From assembly GCF_001905125.1 (NCBI RefSeq), contig NZ_LWLE01000001.1:124001-188000 (forward strand): a stretch of 64,000 nt of DNA, read 5' to 3'. The stretch's first letter is position 1. Each line of letters starts with the position of its first letter. Shown here piece by piece: positions 16,562 to 25,315 of this stretch. The notes under the pieces are model-generated. The model was not told the origin of the DNA. It saw nothing but the letters and a program-made list of their open reading frames with translations, and made no database searches. The DNA is from Streptomyces sp. TSRI0281 (GTDB taxonomy: Bacteria > Actinomycetota > Actinomycetes > Streptomycetales > Streptomycetaceae). The translations under genes and the position numbers were made by a program.

Positions 16562-18192
16562 AGGACGGCGTGAACGGCGTCGCGCTCGGCGTCTTCATCT
16601 TCTTCTTCCTGGCCGTCACGGTCATCGGTTTCCTGGCCGCCCGCTGGCGCAGGGCCGAGAACGAGGCGAGCCTGGACGAATGGGGTCTGGGCGGCCGGTC
16701 CTTCGGCACCTGGGTCACCTGGTTCCTGCTGGGCGGCGACCTCTACACGGCCTACACCTTCGTCGCCGTCCCTGCGGCGATCTACGCGGCGGGCGCGGCG
16801 GGCTTCTTCGCGGTTCCGTACACGATCCTCGTCTACCCGCTGATCTTCACCTTCCTGCCGCGTCTGTGGTCGGTGTCGCACAAGCACGGCTACGTCACCA
16901 CCTCGGACTTCGTCCGCGGCCGTTTCGGCTCGAAGGGGCTCTCGCTGGCGGTCGCCGTCACCGGCATCCTCGCCACGATGCCGTACATCGCGCTCCAACT
17001 CGTCGGCATCCAGGCGGTATTGGACGTCATGGGCGTGGGCGGCGGGGAGACCACGCACTGGTTCATCAAGGACCTGCCGCTGCTCATCGCGTTCGCGGTG
17101 CTCGCCGCGTACACCTACTCGTCCGGGCTGCGCGCGCCCGCGCTGATCGCGTTCGTCAAGGACGGCCTGATCTACCTGGTCATCGTGGTGGCGATCATCT
17201 ACATCCCGATCAAGCTGGGCGGGTTCGACGACATCTTCGCCAAGGCGGGCGAGGCGTTCGCGCAGAAGAACCCGGCGACCGGCCGGCCGCGCGGCGCCCT
17301 GGTCCCCGGCGAGATGGGCCAGTGGGGATACGCCACCCTGGCCCTGGGCTCGGCGCTGGCGCTCTTCATGTACCCGCACTCGATCACGGCGACGCTCTCC
17401 AGCCGCAGCCGTGAGGTGATCCGGCGCAACACCACGATCCTGCCGCTGTACTCGCTGATGCTGGGCCTGCTGGCGCTGCTCGGATTCATGGCGATCGCCG
17501 CCGGGGTCAAGGTGGACAACGGTCAGCTCGCCATCCCGCAGCTGTTCGAGAACATGTTCCCGGACTGGTTCGCTGGCGTGGCCTTCGCCGCCATCGGCAT
17601 CGGCGCGCTGGTGCCCGCGGCGATCATGTCCATCGCCGCGGCCAACCTCTTCACCCGCAACATCTACAAGGACTTCCTGAGGCCGGACGCGACACCCGCG
17701 CAGGAGACGAAGGTCTCCAAGCTGGTCTCGCTGCTGGTCAAGGTCGGGGCGCTGGTCTTCGTGCTGACCATGGACAAGACGGTCGCGATCAATTTCCAGC
17801 TGCTGGGCGGCATCTGGATCCTCCAGACGATGCCGGCCCTGGTCGGCGGTCTGTTCACCCGGTGGTTCCACCGCTGGGCGCTGATCGCGGGCTGGGCGGT
17901 CGGCATGGTGTACGGGACGGTCGCCGCGTACGGCGTGGCCAGCCCCACGCAGAAGCACTTCGGCGGGTCCTCGAAGGAGATCCCGGGCATCGGTGAGATC
18001 GGCTACATCGGGCTGACGGCGTTCGTGCTGAACGTCGTCGTCGTGATCGTCCTGACCCTCGTCCTGAACGCGCTGAAGGCCCCGGCGGGGGTCGACGAGA
18101 CCTCCCCCGCCGACTACACGGCGGACGTCGGCGACGCGGGCGTCCAGGCGAAGCTGCCGCCCGCGACGGTGGGTGCGCCGGGCGGTCACTGA
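16558..18192 (+). CDS. Sodium/solute symporter, MctP-like monocarboxylate permease
   Basis: This 544-residue protein has about 13 membrane helices and SSS-family signatures: DEWGLGGRSFGTWVTWFLLGGD near 39-60, where sodium and substrate sites usually form, and GIGALVPAAIMSIAAANLFTRNIYK near 340-365. Pairing with a DUF3311 protein points to the MctP/monocarboxylate branch (lactate, pyruvate, acetate, propionate), but substrate assignment from sequence is tentative. It starts within the DUF3311 stop and is followed by a hairpin terminator, so the two genes form a complete unit. Confidence 0.85.
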   Translation: MKDGVNGVALGVFIFFFLAVTVIGFLAARWRRAENEASLDEWGLGGRSFGTWVTWFLLGGDLYTAYTFVAVPAAIYAAGAAGFFAVPYTILVYPLIFTFLPRLWSVSHKHGYVTTSDFVRGRFGSKGLSLAVAVTGILATMPYIALQLVGIQAVLDVMGVGGGETTHWFIKDLPLLIAFAVLAAYTYSSGLRAPALIAFVKDGLIYLVIVVAIIYIPIKLGGFDDIFAKAGEAFAQKNPATGRPRGALVPGEMGQWGYATLALGSALALFMYPHSITATLSSRSREVIRRNTTILPLYSLMLGLLALLGFMAIAAGVKVDNGQLAIPQLFENMFPDWFAGVAFAAIGIGALVPAAIMSIAAANLFTRNIYKDFLRPDATPAQETKVSKLVSLLVKVGALVFVLTMDKTVAINFQLLGGIWILQTMPALVGGLFTRWFHRWALIAGWAVGMVYGTVAAYGVASPTQKHFGGSSKEIPGIGEIGYIGLTAFVLNVVVVIVLTLVLNALKAPAGVDETSPADYTADVGDAGVQAKLPPATVGAPGGH

Positions 18193-18201
18193 CCCCCGCA
18201 G

Positions 18202-18262
18202 CCGGGAAACGTGCGGGCCGTCACGTCTCCCCTGGAGGCGCGGCGGCCCGCACGCTTTCCGG
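18202..18262 (+). terminator. Symporter operon terminator
   Basis: A 19-base arm at 18202-18220 pairs with 18244-18262 (CGTGCGGGCCG with CGGCCCGCACG plus flanking CCGG and GGAAA/TTTCC, one bulge). It starts 10 bases after the stop codon. Confidence 0.65.
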
Positions 18263-18399
18263 TCCCCCGGACAACGACGCGGGAGCGGCCGGAACGGCCC
18301 CGTACGGCCCTCCCAGCGCGACGGGAAGCCCCTTCCCGGCCTGCCCCTGCCGGCCCTCCGGCCGACGCTCCGTCAGGGCTCAACACGCCTCGCGACACA

Positions 18400-18437
18400 A
18401 CATGTGGGGGCTGCCTCATCGGGCGGCCCCCACATGT
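18400..18437. other. Perfect 12-bp hairpin in the nrdABS leader
   Basis: ACATGTGGGGGC at 18400-18411 pairs exactly with GCCCCCACATGT at 18426-18437 around a 14-base loop, ending just before the cobalamin riboswitch core. It could be a protein operator, an outer riboswitch stem or a terminator remnant. No U-tract follows. Confidence 0.6.
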
Positions 18438-18439
18438 AT

Positions 18440-18575
18440 GCTCGTGCTCGCTGTCGTCGCAGGGGAATCCGGTGCGAATCCGGAACTGTCCCGCAACGGT
18501 GTATTCAGTGTGCTTTTGCACACCCGAAGTCCGACGACCTGTCGACAGCGCGTCCGGCTCGACCGAACCGGACGC
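18440..18575 (+). ncRNA. Cobalamin (B12) riboswitch controlling nrdABS
   Basis: The conserved B12-box core is evident: GGTGCGAATCCGGAACTGT and then CCCGCAACGGT at 18471-18500, the P-stem GTGTGCTTTTGCACAC at 18508-18523, and the closing AGTCCGACGACCTG at 18528-18541. A hairpin GCGTCCGG/CCGGACGC (18550-18575) directly follows and may belong to the expression platform, with further CCGGGC/GCCCGG pairing at 18634-18653. A B12 riboswitch on the class Ia nrdABS operon is established in Streptomyces: when adenosylcobalamin is plentiful the B12-dependent class II enzyme suffices and this operon is shut off. Outer boundaries are approximate. Confidence 0.92.
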
Positions 18576-18699
18576 CAAGACGTCCGGGCCTCGCGGATGG
18601 GCCGGTGGACGCCGTACGCAGTGCTGTCCCGCTCCGGGCTTCGCGCTGCCCGGCTGCCCCCGCTCTCCGCCGGCCCCCAGCCGAGCGAGGGAAAGCCCA

Positions 18700-21108
18700 G
18701 TGACCATCGCGCCAGCCGATCCGGTTTCAGCCTCCGCCGTAGCCATCGAGGCGACGGAAGCCACGACCGACGCGCCGGGGACCGCACTCCTGCGGACCCT
18801 GACCGACCTCACCGTCGATCTGCCCGACACCGATCCCGGACGGGTCGCCGCCGCCGCGCTGCGCGGCCGCAACGCCCGGTCGGACGAGGCCGAGCTGCGT
18901 TCGCTGGCCACCGAGGCGGCCGCGGGCCTGATCTCCGAGGACCCCGCGTACTCCCGGCTCGCCGCCCGGCTGCTGACCCGTTCCATCGCCGACGAGGCCG
19001 CCGGACAGGGCGCGTTGTCGTTCTCCGCCTCGGTCGCCGTGGGACACCGCGAGGGCCTGATCGCCGACCGTACGGCCGCGTTCGTGGCGCTGCACTCCGC
19101 CGCGCTCGACGCGCTGGTCGAGCGGTCGCTGGCCGACGGCGCGGACGACCGCTTCGGCTACTTCGGGCTGCGGACGCTGCACAGCCGCTATCTGCTGCGC
19201 CACCCGCACACCCGCCAGGTCATCGAGACGCCGCAGCACTTCATGCTGCGGGTCGCGGCCGGTCTGGCCGAGGACGAGAGCGTGCGCGCGCTGGACGAGG
19301 TCGCGGCGCTGTACGGCCTGATGAGCCGGCTGGACTACCTGCCCTCCTCCCCCACGCTCTTCAACTCCGGCACCCGGCACCCGCAGATGTCCTCCTGCTA
19401 TCTGCTGGACTCGCCCAAGGACGAGCTGGACTCGATCTACGACCGCTACCACCAGGTGGCGCGGCTCTCCAAGCACGCGGGCGGCATCGGCCTCTCGTAC
19501 TCCCGTATCCGCGCCCGCGGTTCGCTGATCCGGGGCACCAACGGGCACTCCAACGGCATCGTGCCGTTCCTGAAGACGCTCGACGCCTCGGTCGCCGCGG
19601 TCAACCAGGGGGGCCGCCGCAAGGGCGCCGCCGCCGTCTATCTGGAGACCTGGCACGCGGACATCGAGGAGTTCCTGGAGCTGCGCGACAACACGGGCGA
19701 GGACCAGCGGCGTACGCACAACCTCAACCTGGCGCACTGGATCCCGGACGAGTTCATGCGCCGGGTCGACACGGACGGGCAGTGGTCGCTGTTCTCGCCC
19801 GCCGATGTGCCCGAGCTGGTGGACCTGTGGGGCGACGAGTTCGACGCGGCCTACCGTGCGGCGGAGGCGTCGGGGCTGGCCCGCAAGACGATGCCCGCGC
19901 GTGACCTGTACGGCCGGATGATGCGTACGCTCGCGCAGACCGGCCAGGGCTGGATGACGTTCAAGGACGCCTCCAACCGGACGGCCAACCAGACCGCCGA
20001 GCCGGGCCGCGTGGTCCACTCGTCGAACCTGTGCACCGAGATCCTCGAAGTCACCGACGACGGCGAGACGGCCGTCTGCAACCTCGGCTCGGTCAACCTG
20101 GGGTCGTTCGTCGTGGACGGGTCCATCGACTGGGAGCGGCTGGACGCCACCGTGCGCACCGCCGTGACCTTCCTGGACCGGGTCGTCGACATCAACTTCT
20201 ACCCGACCGAGCAGGCCGGGCGCTCCAACGCCCGCTGGCGCCCGGTGGGCCTGGGCGCGATGGGCCTCCAGGACGTCTTCTTCCAGCTCCGGCTGCCCTT
20301 CGACTCCCCCGAGGCACGGGCCCTGTCGACGCGGATCTCCGAGCGCATCATGCTCGCCGCGTACGAGGCGTCCTGCGACCTCGCCGAGCGCTCCGGCCCG
20401 CTCCCGGCCTGGGCCGAGACCCGCACCGCGCGCGGGGTGCTGCACCCCGACCACTACGACACCGCGCTGAACTGGCCGGAGCGCTGGGAGGCCCTGCGCG
20501 CCCGTGTCGCGAAGAGCGGGATGCGCAACTCGCTGCTCCTGGCCATCGCGCCGACCGCCACGATCGCCTCGATCGCCGGGGTGTACGAGTGCATCGAGCC
20601 GCAGGTCTCCAACCTGTTCAAGCGCGAGACGCTCAGCGGTGAGTTCCTCCAGGTCAACGCCTATCTGGTGGACGAGCTGAAGCAGCTCGGCGTCTGGGAC
20701 GCCCGGACCCGTGAGGCGCTGCGCGAGGCGAGCGGTTCGGTGCAGGGCTTCGCCTGGATCCCCGAGGAGGTGCGGGCGCTGTACCGCACCGCGTGGGAGA
20801 TCCCGCAGCGCGGACTGATCGACATGGCGGCGGCGCGTACGCCGTTCCTCGACCAGAGCCAGTCGCTGAACCTGTTCCTGGAGACGCCGACGATCGGCAA
20901 GCTCTCCTCGATGTACGCGTACGCCTGGAAGCAGGGGCTGAAGACGACGTACTACCTGCGCTCGCGCCCGGCGACCCGGATCGCCCGTGCCGCGTCCGGT
21001 TCCGCGTCCGCCGCCGCCCCCATTCCCGTACAGCAGGCCCAGGCTCCCGACGCGGACGCCATCGCCTGCTCCCTGGAAAACCCCGAGTCCTGCGAGGCCT
21101 GCCAGTAA
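18700..21108 (+). CDS. nrdA: Class Ia ribonucleoside-diphosphate reductase, large subunit
   Basis: This 802-residue catalytic subunit reduces ribonucleoside diphosphates to deoxy forms together with NrdB. Hallmarks are the first redox Cys in QMSSCYLLDS, the active-site NLCTE (Asn, radical Cys, Glu), its redox partner in TAVCNLGSVN, LLAIAPTATIASIAG in the barrel, and the C-terminal reducing pair SCEAC. The GTG at 18700 has GAGGGA seven bases upstream and follows a B12 riboswitch leader; the frame upstream is leader RNA. The stop overlaps the nrdB start by one base (TAATG). The B12-controlled nrdABS operon is known in S. coelicolor. Confidence 0.95.
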   Translation: MTIAPADPVSASAVAIEATEATTDAPGTALLRTLTDLTVDLPDTDPGRVAAAALRGRNARSDEAELRSLATEAAAGLISEDPAYSRLAARLLTRSIADEAAGQGALSFSASVAVGHREGLIADRTAAFVALHSAALDALVERSLADGADDRFGYFGLRTLHSRYLLRHPHTRQVIETPQHFMLRVAAGLAEDESVRALDEVAALYGLMSRLDYLPSSPTLFNSGTRHPQMSSCYLLDSPKDELDSIYDRYHQVARLSKHAGGIGLSYSRIRARGSLIRGTNGHSNGIVPFLKTLDASVAAVNQGGRRKGAAAVYLETWHADIEEFLELRDNTGEDQRRTHNLNLAHWIPDEFMRRVDTDGQWSLFSPADVPELVDLWGDEFDAAYRAAEASGLARKTMPARDLYGRMMRTLAQTGQGWMTFKDASNRTANQTAEPGRVVHSSNLCTEILEVTDDGETAVCNLGSVNLGSFVVDGSIDWERLDATVRTAVTFLDRVVDINFYPTEQAGRSNARWRPVGLGAMGLQDVFFQLRLPFDSPEARALSTRISERIMLAAYEASCDLAERSGPLPAWAETRTARGVLHPDHYDTALNWPERWEALRARVAKSGMRNSLLLAIAPTATIASIAGVYECIEPQVSNLFKRETLSGEFLQVNAYLVDELKQLGVWDARTREALREASGSVQGFAWIPEEVRALYRTAWEIPQRGLIDMAAARTPFLDQSQSLNLFLETPTIGKLSSMYAYAWKQGLKTTYYLRSRPATRIARAASGSASAAAPIPVQQAQAPDADAIACSLENPESCEACQ

Positions 21109-22124
21109 TGAGCTCCAACGACACCAAGAACCTGCTCGACCCGGGCTTCGAACTGACCCTGCGGCCGATGCGCTACCCGGACTTCTACGAGCGCTACCGG
21201 GACGCGATCAAGAACACCTGGACGGTGGAGGAGGTCGACCTCCACTCCGACGTCGCCGACCTCGCCAAGCTCTCCCCCGGCGAGCAGCACATGATCGGCC
21301 GGCTGGTGGCGTTCTTCGCGACCGGTGACTCGATCGTCTCCAACAACCTCGTGCTGACGCTGTACAAGCACATCAACTCCCCCGAGGCGCGGCTGTATCT
21401 GTCGCGGCAGCTCTTCGAGGAGGCCGTGCACGTCCAGTTCTATCTGACGCTGCTCGACACGTATCTGCCCGACCCGGACGACCGGGCGGCGGCGTTCGAC
21501 GCGGTCGAGGAGATCCCCTCCATCCGCGAGAAGGCGCAGTTCTGCTTCAGGTGGATGGATTCGGTCGAGAAGATCGACCGGCTGGAGACGAAGGCGGACC
21601 GCCGCCGCTTCCTGCTGAACCTGATCTGCTTCGCGGCGTGCATCGAGGGGCTGTTCTTCTACGGCGCCTTCGCGTACGTCTACTGGTTCCGCTCGCGCGG
21701 CCTGCTGCACGGCCTCGCCACGGGCACCAACTGGGTGTTCCGTGACGAGACCATGCACATGAACTTCGCGTTCGAGGTCGTGGACACCGTCCGCAAGGAG
21801 GAGCCGGAACTCTTCGACGACGCGCTCCAGCAGCAGGTCACCGACATGCTGAAGGAGGCCGTCGAGGCGGAGCTGCAGTTCGGCCGCGACCTGTGCGGCG
21901 AGGGCCTGCCCGGCATGAACACGGAGTCGATGCGCCAGTACCTGGAGTGCGTGGCCGACCAGCGGCTCACCCGCCTCGGCTTCCCCCCGCTGTACGGCTC
22001 GGAGAACCCGTTCTCGTTCATGGAGCTCCAGGGCGTCCAGGAGCTGACGAACTTCTTCGAGCGCCGCCCGTCCGCCTACCAGGTGGCGGTGGAGGGCTCG
22101 GTCGGCTTCGACGACGACTTCTGA
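21108..22124 (+). CDS. nrdB: Class Ia ribonucleoside-diphosphate reductase, small (radical) subunit
   Basis: This 338-residue ferritin-fold subunit holds the di-iron/tyrosyl radical. Metal ligands are visible as Glu in GEQHMIG, ExxH in FEEAVHVQFY and ExxH in RDETMHMNF; the radical Tyr should lie within FYLTLLDTY. The C-terminal tail ends in VGFDDDF, typical of the peptide that docks on NrdA. The start overlaps the nrdA stop (TAATG), giving coupled 1:1 synthesis. It lies under the same B12 riboswitch. Confidence 0.95.
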   Translation: MSSNDTKNLLDPGFELTLRPMRYPDFYERYRDAIKNTWTVEEVDLHSDVADLAKLSPGEQHMIGRLVAFFATGDSIVSNNLVLTLYKHINSPEARLYLSRQLFEEAVHVQFYLTLLDTYLPDPDDRAAAFDAVEEIPSIREKAQFCFRWMDSVEKIDRLETKADRRRFLLNLICFAACIEGLFFYGAFAYVYWFRSRGLLHGLATGTNWVFRDETMHMNFAFEVVDTVRKEEPELFDDALQQQVTDMLKEAVEAELQFGRDLCGEGLPGMNTESMRQYLECVADQRLTRLGFPPLYGSENPFSFMELQGVQELTNFFERRPSAYQVAVEGSVGFDDDF

Positions 22125-22142
22125 GCGGTCCGCCGGGCCGGG

Positions 22143-22355
22143 TCAGATCCTGGCCCAGCTTCTGAGGTGGGGGCGCCGCGTGGCCGTGACCGGCTGCGCG
22201 GCGCCTGCCGTTCGCGGGGGTTCGGTCTCGCGTGCCCGTTCCGCCTCTCTCAGCTCACGGTCGATGCGGCGTTCACGGGCGAGCCCGACGAACGTCGGCA
22301 GCAGGAAGAGGGCGAAAACGACCGTAATGCCCAGGTAGTTCAGGAATGTGTTCAT
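22143..22355 (-). CDS. Small single-span membrane protein
   Basis: This 70-residue protein has one N-terminal membrane helix (LNYLGITVVFALFLLPTFVGLA, about 5-26), a highly charged segment RERRIDRELREAERARE and an Arg-rich tail ending SWARI. The ATG at 22355 has only a weak AGGGG nearby. It lies on the opposite strand between nrdB and nrdS, so its upstream region is shared with nrdS and its transcript is antisense to any nrdB-nrdS read-through. Function unknown. Confidence 0.6.
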   Translation of the reverse strand: MNTFLNYLGITVVFALFLLPTFVGLARERRIDRELREAERARETEPPRTAGAAQPVTATRRPHLRSWARI

Positions 22356-22387
22356 GCCCCTACTCTCGTCCGTGCGGACGGATCGCG

Positions 22388-22432
22388 GCAGTGGCAGGAC
22401 TGTCATACAGCATCGAATTACTGCCACACTGC
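22388..22432. promoter_or_regulatory. Imperfect inverted repeat upstream of nrdS
   Basis: GCAGTGGCAG at 22388-22397 faces CTGCCACACTGC at 22421-22432, a near-palindrome differing by a two-base insertion, ending four bases before the nrdS ATG. It sits between the divergent small membrane gene and nrdS and could be an operator for either, perhaps NrdS itself. Confidence 0.45.
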
Positions 22433-22436
22433 CGTC

Positions 22437-23411
22437 ATGCTGAAAAATGTCGCCGTCCTGCTGCTCGACGAGGTCCACCCCTTCGAACTCGGCGTGCTGT
22501 GCGAGATCTTCGGACTCGACCGCAGCGACGAGGGCCTGCCGGTGCACGATTTCGCGGTGGTCTCGGCGGAGGGCCCCGAGCTGCGGACGCACGCCGGGTT
22601 CACCATCAGCACGCCCCACGGCCTGGACCGCCTGGAGGAGGCCGACCTCATCGCCGTACCGGCGGGCAGTCATTTCATGGAGCGGGAGTATCCGCAGGAG
22701 GTCCTGGACGCGCTGCGCCGGGCCGTGGAACGCGGCGCACGGGTGCTGAGCGTCTGCTCCGGCGCGTATGTCCTCGGCGCGGCCGGACTGCTGGACGGCC
22801 GCCGCTGCACCACCCACTGGCGGCACGCCGACGAGCTGGCCCGACGCTTCCCCGAGGCCGTCGTGGAGCCGGACGTGCTGTACGTGGACGAGGGGCCGAT
22901 CATCACCTCGGCGGGCACCGCCGCCGGGATCGACGCCTGTCTGCATCTGGTCCGCCAGGCGCACGGCCCCGATGTCGCCAACGCCATCGCCCGCCGCATG
23001 GTGGTGCCACCGCACCGCGACGGCGGCCAGGCGCAGTACATCCAGCGCCCGCTGCCCCGCACCAGGTGCGACACGGTCGGCGACACCCTCGCCTGGATGG
23101 AGCGCCACCTCGACCGGGAGATGACCGTCGAGCAACTGGCCGGCCTGTCCCACATGTCCCCGCGCACGTTCGCGCGCCGCTTCCAGCAGGAGACGGGGAC
23201 CACCCCGTACCGCTGGCTGCTGCGGCAGCGGGTGCTGCTGGCCCAGCACTTGCTGGAGACCTCGGACGAGACCATGGACACGATCGCCGGACGGACCGGC
23301 TTCGGCAACGCGGCGGCGCTGCGCCATCAGTTCGTACGGGCCCTCGGGACGACCCCGAACGCCTACCGCCGCACCTTCCGCGGTCCGGCCGCGCTCTCCG
23401 AGGCCGTCTGA
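22437..23411 (+). CDS. nrdS: AraC-family regulator with DJ-1/PfpI domain, NrdS
   Basis: This 324-residue GlxA-type regulator has an N-terminal DJ-1/PfpI amidotransferase-like domain (VAVLLLDEVHPFELGVLCEI near 4-23; nucleophile-elbow Cys in SVCSGAYVLGAAGLLDG near 104) and a C-terminal AraC double helix-turn-helix (MTVEQLAGLSHMSPRTFARR near 229-248; TIAGRTGFGNAAALRHQF near 285). It is the third gene of the nrdABS locus in Streptomyces, but its regulatory role is not well defined. No Shine-Dalgarno sequence precedes ATG 22437, so it may be read from a leaderless transcript or by read-through from nrdB 312 bases upstream. Confidence 0.85.
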   Translation: MLKNVAVLLLDEVHPFELGVLCEIFGLDRSDEGLPVHDFAVVSAEGPELRTHAGFTISTPHGLDRLEEADLIAVPAGSHFMEREYPQEVLDALRRAVERGARVLSVCSGAYVLGAAGLLDGRRCTTHWRHADELARRFPEAVVEPDVLYVDEGPIITSAGTAAGIDACLHLVRQAHGPDVANAIARRMVVPPHRDGGQAQYIQRPLPRTRCDTVGDTLAWMERHLDREMTVEQLAGLSHMSPRTFARRFQQETGTTPYRWLLRQRVLLAQHLLETSDETMDTIAGRTGFGNAAALRHQFVRALGTTPNAYRRTFRGPAALSEAV

Positions 23412-23473
23412 TCCATCGCGGCAGCCGCATACGGGGCCGCGCACCGGCCCGCACACGGCTGCCGCGCGCACGA

Positions 23474-23499
23474 AGGGGCCCCGCTCGCACGGGGCCCCT
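23474..23499. terminator. Bidirectional terminator between nrdS and the peptidase gene
   Basis: AGGGGCCCC at 23474-23482 pairs with GGGGCCCCT at 23491-23499 around an eight-base loop, between two convergent genes. Confidence 0.7.
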
Positions 23500-23513
23500 C
23501 GCTCACCGCCCTG

Positions 23514-24251
23514 TCAGATGCCGCAGCCGGACGCCGACCAGAAGTGGCTCGGACCCTGGTTGACGTGCACGTGGTCGCCGTGGCCGGGGTACCCGGGGCC
23601 GAGGATCCCGTTGAAGCCGTGATTGCGGGCCTGCTTGGCGAGGGTGCACAGGGAGTGCGGCCCGGCGCCGAGGTCGGCCGCGTCACCGTACATATGACGG
23701 CTGTTGGCGGCTCCGCCGACGGCCGCGTTGCAGGGGGCGGAGCGGAATCCGCTGGTGACGCGGATGGACTGGTCACCGAGGGCGTGCCGCAGGGCCTCCA
23801 GCTTCCACATGGTGCTCAGGGCGTTGGCCTTGGCCGTACCCGCGGCGACCGCCCCACCGGCCCAGGTGCTGTTGCAGGTGTTGTGCTCGCCGTACGTGAA
23901 GTGGACCGGCGTGCAGTCGTTGTCCTGGAGCTCGTAGAGCTTGGCCTGGGTGGCCGGGCCCGCGACACCGTCGGCGGCCAGACCGTAGGCGGCCTGGAAG
24001 CGCTTCACCGCGGCGGTGGTGGCCGGGCCGTACGAACCGTCGAGGGCGAGCACGGAGTTGTACCCGGGGTAGCCGGCGACCCGGATCTGGAGCTGGACGA
24101 CGTCGTTGCCGGTGGCGCCGGGCGAGAGCGTGCGGGACCAGGTGTAACAGCCGTCGGCCTGCGCGGTACCGGCGGTCAGGAACACCCCGCCCAGGGTGAA
24201 TGCAATGGTCATGACAAGGCCGAGCAGGACGCGCGCGGTGCGTCTGAGCAT
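23514..24251 (-). CDS. Secreted zinc D-Ala-D-Ala carboxypeptidase (peptidase M15) with peptidoglycan-binding domain
   Basis: This 245-residue exported enzyme has a signal peptide with probable cleavage at TAQA-DG near 32. A peptidoglycan-binding-1 domain follows (about 40-110, LQIRVAGYPGYNSVLALDGS, YGPATTAAVKRFQ). The M15 domain has SGFRSAPCNAAVGG, the zinc-binding SRHMYGDAADL (His, Asp) and GHGDHVHVN (final His). The layout equals the Streptomyces albus G carboxypeptidase, which trims the terminal D-Ala of cell-wall peptides. The ATG at 24251 has AGGGAG seven bases upstream; an ATG at 24269 would place that site inside the gene. Confidence 0.88.
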   Translation of the reverse strand: MLRRTARVLLGLVMTIAFTLGGVFLTAGTAQADGCYTWSRTLSPGATGNDVVQLQIRVAGYPGYNSVLALDGSYGPATTAAVKRFQAAYGLAADGVAGPATQAKLYELQDNDCTPVHFTYGEHNTCNSTWAGGAVAAGTAKANALSTMWKLEALRHALGDQSIRVTSGFRSAPCNAAVGGAANSRHMYGDAADLGAGPHSLCTLAKQARNHGFNGILGPGYPGHGDHVHVNQGPSHFWSASGCGI

Positions 24252-24558
24252 GGGGGGACTCCCTATCACCGGATGATGTTCAGGCGAGCCTGGCCCAGGA
24301 GTCGACGCGCGTCAACTCCCTCTGGAAAAGCGACAGTTACCTGCCACGAAGTCATCCCGGATGCCGGGCCGCGCGACTGCGCGCCCCCCGGCCCGGCAGT
24401 CTCCGCACCGCTCCCGCCGCTCCCGCCGCCCTGCGGTCTTGCGGTCTTGCGGTCCCGCCGCCCCGCCGCCCTGCGGTCCTGCGGTCCTGCGGTCAGGAAA
24501 GCGACGGGGGTCCGCCGCCGTCGCCGGCCACGGACCCCCGCCCCACTGCCTCACGACG
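24252..24558. repeat. Intergenic region with CTGCGGTC tandem repeats and the def terminator
   Basis: No gene is seen. From 24430 to 24494 there are repeated eight-base units (CTTGCGGT, CCTGCGGT) interrupted by CCGCCGCCC runs. The def terminator stem is CGGGGGTCCG at 24505-24514 with CGGACCCCCG at 24531-24540. The right part of the peptidase promoter region (24252-24350) includes AAGCGACAGTTACC. Confidence 0.6.
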
Positions 24559-25197
24559 TCAGCCGTTCGCGACGACCTCGTAGCGCGGGGTGCCCTCTTC
24601 CATCTGCCGCAGCGCGTCCTTGCGGTCACGCTTGGAGAGCCGGTCGATGTACAGATAGCCGTACAGGTGGTCCGTCTCGTGCTGGAGGCAGCGCGCGAAG
24701 TACCCGTCGCCCCGCACCTTGACCGGGTTGCCCTTGGCGTCCTGGCCGCGCACCACCGCGTAGTCCGGGCGGGCCAGCGACGCGTACGCCGTCGGAACCG
24801 AGAGGCAGCCCTCGTTGGAGTCGTCCAGCACCCGCGCCTCGGGCGGCAGCTCGTCCAGCACCGGGTTGCAGATGGCGCCCACGTGCCGCACACCGTCGTC
24901 GTCCGGGCAGTCGTAGACGAAGACCTTGAGGTCGACGCCGATCTGGTTGGCGGCCAGGCCCACGCCCTCCGCCGTCCGCTGGCTGGCGAACATGTCGTCG
25001 ATCAGCTGCGCCAGCTCGTCGCCGAACTCGGTGACGTCCCGGCACTCCTTGTGGAGCACCGGGTTGCCCACGACCGTGATCGGACGAGAGGTGCCCCGCT
25101 CGCGGTACGCCGCCTCGCGCGCCTCGCAGTCCTCGGTGTCCACGACGAACCCTTCGTCGTCCACGCTGATCTGCTCGTCCGTCTCCTGCTGCGACAT
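24559..25197 (-). CDS. def: Peptide deformylase
   Basis: This 212-residue metalloenzyme removes the N-formyl group from new proteins. All three family motifs are present: [20 protein letters not shown] with the metal Cys, [12 protein letters not shown] with the two His ligands and catalytic Glu. An acidic N-terminal extension of about 35 residues ([20 protein letters not shown]) is longer than in E. coli Def. The ATG at 25197 has AGGAAGG twelve bases upstream, a loose spacing. Streptomyces usually carry more than one def gene, and this could be an accessory copy. Confidence 0.9.
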   Translation of the reverse strand: MSQQETDEQISVDDEGFVVDTEDCEAREAAYRERGTSRPITVVGNPVLHKECRDVTEFGDELAQLIDDMFASQRTAEGVGLAANQIGVDLKVFVYDCPDDDGVRHVGAICNPVLDELPPEARVLDDSNEGCLSVPTAYASLARPDYAVVRGQDAKGNPVKVRGDGYFARCLQHETDHLYGYLYIDRLSKRDRKDALRQMEEGTPRYEVVANG

Positions 25198-25287
25198 GTC
25201 CGCCGTACGCCTTCCTGCAAAACCTGATACTCGGGAAACCCGGAACCCCGGGAAACTCGGGAGACTCGGGAGAATCAGCACCGCGAT

Positions 25288-25314
25288 CGGTGCCCGTACA
25301 GCCTACGGGCACCG
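25288..25314 (-). terminator. Terminator of the TPR protein gene
   Basis: A perfect ten-base stem, CGGTGCCCGT with ACGGGCACCG, loop of seven, lies two bases after the stop codon of the leftward TPR gene and upstream of def. Confidence 0.7.
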
Positions 25315-25315
25315 C

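Noticed and set aside
16453..18189. 578-codon minus-strand frame opposite the symporter
   Set aside because: It is an Asp/Arg/Glu-rich shadow of a clear 13-helix transporter.
22143..23471. 442-codon minus-strand frame opposite nrdS
   Set aside because: Only its last 70 codons make sense as a protein; the rest is antisense to the well-conserved nrdS.
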